DNA of 64,000 nucleotides from Torymus aiolomorphi (Eukaryota > Arthropoda > Insecta > Hymenoptera > Torymidae), in contig CM070874.1 of the NCBI GenBank assembly GCA_036365515.1, forward strand, positions 43,089,083 through 43,153,082. Direction: 5' to 3'. Numbering within the stretch: the first letter of the stretch is position 1; each line of letters begins with the position of its first letter. Positions 57,543-64,000 of the stretch are shown here, in pieces. The notes under the pieces were generated by a model. It did not search any database and was not told where the DNA came from. It saw only the letters and a program-made list of their open reading frames with translations. The translations under genes were made by a program, and so were the position numbers.

Positions 57543-58414
57543 GTGCTTTAGCCGAACATGCAAACTTTTATAATCATAAAATAGATTTTAATAAGGTCAA
57601 TATCGCTGATCACGAAAGTTATAAGAATAAAAGATTGTTTTCTGAGATGTTACACATTTATAGTACCAATAATAATATGAATAGACAGTTTGATACTATC
57701 AAACTAAAAAATTGTTATAAATCCACAGTCGACATTGTTAATAGATCAACCAACATTCGTAACCAACCTAACAAATTCATAAATTCTCGTCGGTTACGCA
57801 GCAGAGAGTAGTTTTTCATTGGTGGGCACTGCGTTACTAAGTCAATTTCCTTACTAAATTTCTATCCCCACTACTTTATTCCGTATAAATAGCCCCGGAG
57901 ATGCCCGTAACTCTTATTGTCTCTTTTGGACAGTGAGATTACATCATCCTGGGTAAAACAGCTTTTGACGTTATGACTAAACGACTGATTTGTAATATGT
58001 AAGTTTTTTTTTTTTAATTTTCATGCCTTTTTTCGTATTTTGGGTTTTTTCTTTAGTACAATTTAATTTTCTAAATATTCTCATTATACAGGTATTGCTT
58101 TACAAATGTTGGTGATTTAATAAAAATCTATTGTAAAAAGAAAAACTGTTTGACACGCGGAGTCCACGCTATGGCCGCTTTATAAATTTGTAAATTGATA
58201 TACCACCTCGAATGGTAAGGGAAAAGAAAGTTTTTTCGTTAATGTGACAAGAAATTTTATAATTGCCGTTATGTTTAATATTTTTTGTATGTTCATTATG
58301 TTTAGCCTTGATAAGGGGAGTTAATTATACTCCCGAAACGTCGGTGTATCAATAAATTTATGATGTTCGAAAGGATCTATGGTGTATGAATTCACTACAC
58401 CCTCAATAAAAATT
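57543..58414 (+). repeat. Inverted copy of Penelope-like 3' region
   Basis: Reverse complement of 55,163-56,033 with few differences. It ends in CACCCTCAATAAAAATT-type sequence mirroring the left end. Confidence 0.93.
58305..58345 (+). ncRNA. Hammerhead-like motif, inverted copy
   Basis: The same motif as at 55,231-55,270 in the inverted terminal copy, with TTGATAA, GGGAG/CTCCC and GAAACGTC unchanged. Confidence 0.5.
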
Positions 58415-58452
58415 ATCATTGAACGCGAGCAGCTTGGGAGAGCAATAACCTT

Positions 58453-59525
58453 TTGAGTATTTAAATAATTTTTAAACCAAAGTAGCCACGGGAAACAAGG
58501 TCCACGCATATTAGGGAATAACATAGAAGTGCTACGATAAGCAAAACAATGATAAAAAAATTTCTAAACTCAAGTAGCCGGGGGAAACGATGTCAACGCA
58601 TATTAGAAAATTACATAAAAGTGATACAATAAGCAAAACAATTATTTAAATAATTTTTAAACCAAAGTAGCCGGGGGAAACAAGGTCCACGCATATTAGA
58701 AAATTATATAAAAGTGCTACAATAAGCAAAATAATTATTTAAATAATTTTTAAACCAAAGTAGCCGGGGGGGAAATAAAGTCCACGCATATTAGGAAATT
58801 AAATAAAAGAGCGACAATAAGCAAAACAATTATTTAAATAATTTTTAAACCAAAGTAGCCGGGGGAAATAAGGTCCACGCATATTAGGAAATTAAATAAA
58901 AGAGCGACAATAAGCAAAACAATTATTTAAATAATTTTTAAACCAAAGTAGCCAGGGGATACGAGGTCCACGTCTGTGAGGGAATTGCATAGAAGTAAGC
59001 AAAACAATTATTTAAATAATTTTTAAACGAAAATAGCCGGGGGAAACGAGGTCCACGCATATTAGGAAATTACATAAAAGTGCGACAATACGAAAACAAT
59101 TATTTAAATAATTTTTAAACCAAAGTAGCCGGGGGCAACAAGGTCCACGCATATGAGGGAACAACATAGAAGTGCGACAATAAGCAAAACAATTATTTAA
59201 ATAATTTTTAAACCAAAGTAGCCGGGGGAAACAAGGTCCACGCATATTAGGTAATTAAATAAAACTGCGACAATAAGCAAAACAATTATTTAAATAATTT
59301 TTAAACCAAAGTAGCCGAAGGATACGAGGTCCACGTATGTGAGGGAATTACATAGAAGTGCTACAATAATCAAAACAATGATTTAAATAATTTCTAATCC
59401 CAAGTAGCTGGGGGAAACGATGTCCACGCATATTAGAAAATTATATAAAAGTGCGACAATAAGCAAAACCAATTAATTAAATAATTTTTGGACGAAAGTA
59501 ACCGAGGGAACGAGGCCCAGGTTTA
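58453..59525 (+). repeat. Satellite B, forward block
   Basis: About eleven 93-bp monomers, more homogeneous than satellite A. Confidence 0.92.
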
Positions 59526-59577
59526 TGTAATTTCCTAATATGCGTGGATCTTGTTTCCTCCGGCTACTTTGATTTAA

Positions 59578-59752
59578 ATAGTATATTGTGTGCCAAGGGC
59601 GTAAAGTGGATCCTTTTAGACCGTGTGTGGGATTGCAGTACGAGCAGAAGGTGAGCTAGCACGAGCCGAAGGCGAGTGCGATTGCGAACCGAAGATGAGC
59701 ACTGCAATCACGCGAGGTCAAAAACCCCACTTAGCCCTTGGTGCACACCATA
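59578..59752. repeat. Palindromic insert in satellite B, 1
   Basis: Inverted ends around ATATTGTGTGCCAAGGGCG and GCCCTTGGTGCACACCATAT. The centre has CGAGCCGAAGGCGAG motifs like those near 30,190-30,215. Confidence 0.65.
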
Positions 59753-59965
59753 TTTTTTGTAACGCAAGTATGGATTTTCGCTTTTTTTTGTTCTAATGTA
59801 CTAAAATCGACAGCGGGCGATTTTGAGTTTTTACCACCCGCTACGGCGAGCAGCGGGCGTTTTTCAGTTTTTACCGACCGCTGGTCGGCAAGCGGTCGAT
59901 TTCGGCTCTATTAATAGGTTTGAAAAACACGAAAATCATGCTTGTGGTACAAAAAATCATTTTCA
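59753..59965. repeat. Palindromic insert in satellite B, 2
   Basis: Ends ATTTTTTGTAACGCAAGTAT and the mirror of TGCTTGTGGTACAAAAAAT. The interior has GC-rich hairpins built of AGCGGGCG and GACCGCTGGTCGGCAAGCGG. It lies next to insert 1, and the two may form one composite element. Confidence 0.6.
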
Positions 59966-62900
59966 TAATTGTTTTGCTTATTGTCGCAGTTTGATGTAAT
60001 TTTCTAATATGCGTGGACCTTGTTTCCCCTGGCTACTTTGGTTTAAGAATTATTTATATAATTGTTTGCCTTATTGTCGCACTTTTATGTAATTTCCTAA
60101 TATGCGATGACCTCGTTTCCCCCGGCTACTTGAGTTTAAAAATTACTTAAATAATTGTTTTGCTGATTGTAGCACTTTTATGTAATTTCCTAATATGCGT
60201 GTACCTTGTTTCTCCCGGCTACTTTGGTTCAAAAATCATTTAAATAATTGTTTTGCTTATTGTTGCACTTTTATGTACTTTCCTAATATGCGTTGACTTC
60301 GTTTTCCCCGGCTACTTGAGTTTAGAAATTATTTAAATTATTCTTTTGCTTATCGTAGCACTTCTATGTTATTTCCTAATATGCGTGGACTTTGTTTCCC
60401 CCGGCTACTCTGATTTAAAAACTATTTAAATAATTGTTTTTCTTATTGTAGCACTTCTATGTAATTTCCTAATATGCATGGACCTCGTTTCTCTCGGATA
60501 CTTTGGTTTAAAAACTATTTAAATAATTGTTTTGCTTATTGTAGCACTTTTATGTAATTTCCTAATATGCGTGGACCTCGTTTCCCTCGGCTACTTTGGT
60601 TTAAAAATTATTTAAATAATTTTTTTGCTTATTGTAGCACTTTTATGTAATTTCCTAATATGCGTGGATCTTGTTTCCCCCGGCTACTTTGGTTTAGAAA
60701 TGATTTAAATCATTGTTTTGCTTATCGTAGCACTTCTATGTTTTTTCCTAATATGCGTGGACCTTGTTTCCCCCGGCTACTTTGGTTTAAAAACTATTTA
60801 AATAATTGTTTCGCTTATCGTAGCACTCCTATATTATTCCCTAATATGCGTTGACATAGTTCCCCCGGGCTACTTGAGTTTAAAAATTACTTAAATAATT
60901 GTTTTGCTGATTGTAGCACTTTTATGTAATTTCCTAATATGCGTGTACCTTGTTTCTCCCGGCTACTTTGGTTTAAAAATTATTTAAATAATTTTTTTGC
61001 TTATTGTAGCACTTTTATGTAATTTTCTAATATGCGTTGACATCATTTCCCCCGGCTACTTGAGTTTAGAAATGATTTAAATCATTGTTTTGCTTATCGT
61101 AGCACTTCTATGGTTTTTCCTAATATGCGTGGACCTTGTTTCCCCCGGCTACTTTGGTTTAAAAACTATTTAAATAATTGTTTTGCTTATTGTAGCACTT
61201 TTATGTAATTTCCTAATATGCGTGGACCTCGTTTCCCTCGGCTACTTTGGTTTAAAAATTATTTAAACAATTGTTTTGCTTATTTTGTAGCACTTTTATG
61301 TAATTTCCTAATATGCGAGGACCTTGTTTCCCCCGGATACTTTGGTTTAAAAATTATTTAAACAATTGTTTTGCTTATTTTGTAGCACTTTTATGTAATT
61401 TCCTAATATGCGTGGACCTCGTTTCTCTCGGATACTTTGGTTTAAAAATTATTTAAATAATTTTTTTGCTTATTGTAGCACTTTTATGTAATTTTCTAAT
61501 ATGCGTTGACATCCTTTCCCCCGGCTACTTTGGTTTAGAAATGATTTAAATCATTGTTTAGCTTATCGTAGCACTTCTATGTTTTTTCCTAATATGCGTG
61601 GACCTTGTTTCCCCCGGCTACTTTGGTTTAAAAACTATTTAAATAATTGTTTTTCTTATCGTAGCACTCCTATATTATTCCCTAATATGCGTTGACATCG
61701 TTTCCCCCGGCTACTTGAGTTTAAGAATTACTTAAATAATTGTTTTGCTGATTGTAGCACTTTTATGTAATTTCCTAATATGCGTGGACCTCGTTTCTCA
61801 CGGATACTTTGGTTTAAAAATTATTTAAATAATTTTTTTGTTTATTGTAGCACTTTTATGTAATTTGCTAATATGCGTTGACATCGTTTCCCCCGGCTAC
61901 TTGAGTTTAGAAATGATTTAAATCATTGTTTTGCTTATCGTAGCACTTCTATGTTTTTTCCCAATATGCGTGGACCTTGTTTCCCCCGGCTACTTTGGTT
62001 TAAAAACTATTTAAATAATTGTTCTGCTTATTGTAGCACGTTTATGTAATGTCCTAATATGCGTGGACCTCGTTTCCCTCGGCTACTTTGGTTTAAAAAT
62101 TATTTAAACAATTGTTTTGCTTATTTTGTATGCGTGGACCTTGTTCCCCCCGGCTACTTTGATTTAAAAACTATTTAAATAATTGTTTTTCTTATTGTAG
62201 CACTTTTATGTAATTTCCTAATATGCGTGGACCTCGTTTCTCTCGGATACTTTGGTTTAAAAATTATTTAAATAATTTTTTTGCTTATTGTAGCACTTTT
62301 ATGTAATTTCCTAATATGCGTTGACATCGATTCCCCCGGCTACTTGAGTTTAGAAATGATTTAAATCATTGTTTTGCTTATCGTAGCACTTCTATGGTTT
62401 TTCCTAATATGCGTGGACCTTGTTTCCCCCGGCTACTTTGGTTTAAAAACTATTTAAATAATTGTTTTGCTTATTGTAGCACTTTTATGTAATTTCCTAA
62501 TATGCGTGGACCTCGTTTCCCTCGGCTACTTTGGTTTAAAAATTATTTAAACAATTGTTTTGCTTATTTTGTAGCACTTTTATGTAATTTCCTAATATGC
62601 GAGGACCTTGTTTCCCCCGGATACTTTGGTTTAAAAATTATTTAAACAATTGTTTTGCTTATTTTGTAGCACTTTTATGTAATTTCCTAATATGCGTGGA
62701 CCTCGTTTCTCTCGGATACTTTGGTTTAAAAATTATTTAAATAATTTTTTTGCTTATTGTAGCACTTTTATGTAATTTTCTAATATGCGTTGACATCGTT
62801 TCCCCCGGCTACTTGAGTTTAGAAATGATTTAAATCATTGTTTTGCTTATCGTAGCACTTCGATGTTTTTCCCTAATATGCGTGGACCTTGCTTCCCCCG

Positions 62901-64000
62901 GCTACTTTGGTTTAAAAACTATTTAAATAATTGTTTTGCTTATTGTAGCACTTTTATGTAATTTCCTAATATGCGTGGACCTCGTTTCCCTCGGCTACTT
63001 TGGTTTAAAAACTATTTAAATAATTGTTTTGCTTATCGTAGCACTCCTATATTGTTCCCTAATATGCGATGACATCGTTTCCCTCGGCTACTTGAGTTTA
63101 ACAATTACTTAAATAATTGATTTGCTGATTGTAGCACTTTTATGTAATTCCCTAATATGCGAGGACCTTGTTTCCCCCGGATACTTTGGTTTAAAAATTA
63201 TTTAAACAATTGTTTTGCTTATTTTGTAGCACTTTTATGTAATTTCCTAATATGCGTGGACCTTGTTTCCCCCGGCTACTTTGATTTAAAAACTATTTAA
63301 ATAATTGTTTTTCTTATTGTAGCACTTTTATGTAATTTCCTAATATGCGTGGACCTCGTTTCCCTCGGCTACTTTGGTTTAAAAATTATTTAAAGAATTG
63401 TTTTGCTTATTTTGTATGCGTGGACCTTGTTTCCCCGGCTACTTTGATTTAAAAACTATTTAAATAATTGTTTTTCTTATTGCAGCACTTTTATGTAATT
63501 TCCTAATATGCGTGGACCTCGTTTCTCTCGGATACTTTGGTTTAAAAATTATTTAAATAATTTTTTTGCTTATTGTAGCACTTTTATGTAATTTTCTTAT
63601 ATGCGTTGACATCGTTTCCCCCAGCTACTTGAGTTTAGAAATGATTTAAATCATTGTTTTGCTTATCGTAGCTCTTCTATGTTTTTTCCTAATATGCGTG
63701 GACCTTGTTTCCCCCGGCTACTTTGGTTTAAAAACTATTTAAATAATTGTTTTGCTTATTGTAGCACTTTTATGTAATTTCCTAATATGCGTGGACCTCG
63801 TTTCCCTCGGGTACTTTGGTTTAAAAATTATTTAAACAATTGTTTTGCTTATTTTGTAGCACTTTTATGTAATTTCCTAATATGCGTGGACCTTGTTTCT
63901 CCCGGCTACTTTGGTTTAAAAATTATTTAAATAATTGTTTTGCTTATTGTAGTACTTTTATGTAATTTCCTAATATGTGTGGACCTTGTTTCTCCCGGCT

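Larger units (their letters stand above)
55163..58414 (-). mobile_element. Penelope-like element (5'-truncated, with inverted terminal copy)
   Basis: The RT-GIY-YIG coding region runs on the minus strand (57,373 to 55,762). Its 3' end (55,163-56,033) is repeated in inverse orientation at 57,543-58,414. A second fragment of the nuclease region (about 57,331-57,533) is joined to the RT, as left by a tandem partial copy. Such partial inverted and tandem copies are typical of Penelope-like elements. It is inserted in satellite B; about 40 bp of filler follow the right end. Confidence 0.9.
59526..64000 (-). repeat. Satellite B, inverted block (to window end)
   Basis: The orientation switches at about 59,526-59,546. 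Monomers read GTAGCACTTTTATGTAATTTCC, TAATATGCGTGGACC, CCCCGGCTACTTTGGTTTAA. The period is 93 bp (60,541 to 60,634). Higher-order blocks recur: the variants GTTTTTTCCTAATATGCG and TTATTTTGTAGCAC reappear in the same order at about 60,700-61,300, 61,550-62,100, 62,370-62,880 and 63,650 onward. ORFs here are artefacts. The array runs off the window. Confidence 0.93.

Noticed and set aside
59526..64000. Regular repeats with spacers resembling a CRISPR array
   Set aside because: The whole 93-bp unit is repeated, there are no unique spacers, and the context is eukaryotic satellite DNA.
1..64000. tRNA or rRNA genes
   Set aside because: No cloverleaf B-box/A-box pair or rRNA stretch noticed by eye; tRNA similarity appears only as primer-binding sites of the LTR elements.

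Overview
The window reads as repeat-dense, AT-rich nuclear DNA from an arthropod, most likely an insect. The pointers are an insect-type Ty3 element with a captured envelope gene, Copia, mariner, Penelope-like and Maverick/Polinton elements, and long 93-94 bp satellite arrays. No convincing single-copy host gene is visible. The only orphan ORF is a 104-residue cysteine/histidine-rich fragment at 72-386. The species cannot be named from this sequence.

Layout. 1-2,219: AT-rich DNA with one small ORF and an (AC)n tract. 2,220-3,562 and 52,531-53,810 are inverted copies of a 1.2-1.3 kb sequence. The right copy abuts a compact minus-strand cluster of Maverick/Polinton capsid-type genes (49,508-52,533: packaging ATPase C-terminal half, a small basic protein, a Glu-rich protein, a phospholipase A2-like protein, and a conserved protein with one stop). 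I read this as a deleted Polinton whose interior has been overrun by satellite DNA and nested transposons. 3,846-7,618 is satellite A, first in one orientation and then in the other. It continues in register at 24,560-24,780 and 44,999-45,535, so everything between those pieces is inserted.

Nested insertions in satellite A. (i) A long-TIR element spans 7,619-24,559. It has CTCAGGTGAG-rich termini and a 4 kb palindrome, and is itself split by a degenerate Copia element (12,528-23,016, TSD TCAAG). One Copia LTR is split by a young, nearly intact Ty3 element (12,674-18,405). (ii) A large minus-strand Ty3-type retroelement (24,781-44,998) carries gag, protease, a long Asn/Ser-rich linker, RT-RNase H, integrase and a chuvirus-like glycoprotein env. 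It has been hit by a mariner (34,047-34,829), a 6.08 kb long-TIR element (27,336-33,413, TSD TAG), a TA-targeted foldback (43,996-44,623), and a foldback with two divergent hammerhead-ribozyme-like motifs (about 39,398-39,716, 13-bp TSD).

45,540-49,500 holds a hairpin element, a CA/TG-rich tract and a diverged roughly 1.6 kb direct duplication. Right of the Polinton terminus are an 80-bp tandem pair, a foldback element, and satellite B (54,828 to the end, 93-bp monomer related to satellite A, again switching orientation). Satellite B is split by a Penelope-like element (55,163-58,414) with YVDD reverse transcriptase, GIY-YIG nuclease and terminal hammerhead-like motifs. The genes serve element mobility and virion-like packaging, not host functions. 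Most are broken; the exception is the 1,044-codon pol of the young Ty3 element.
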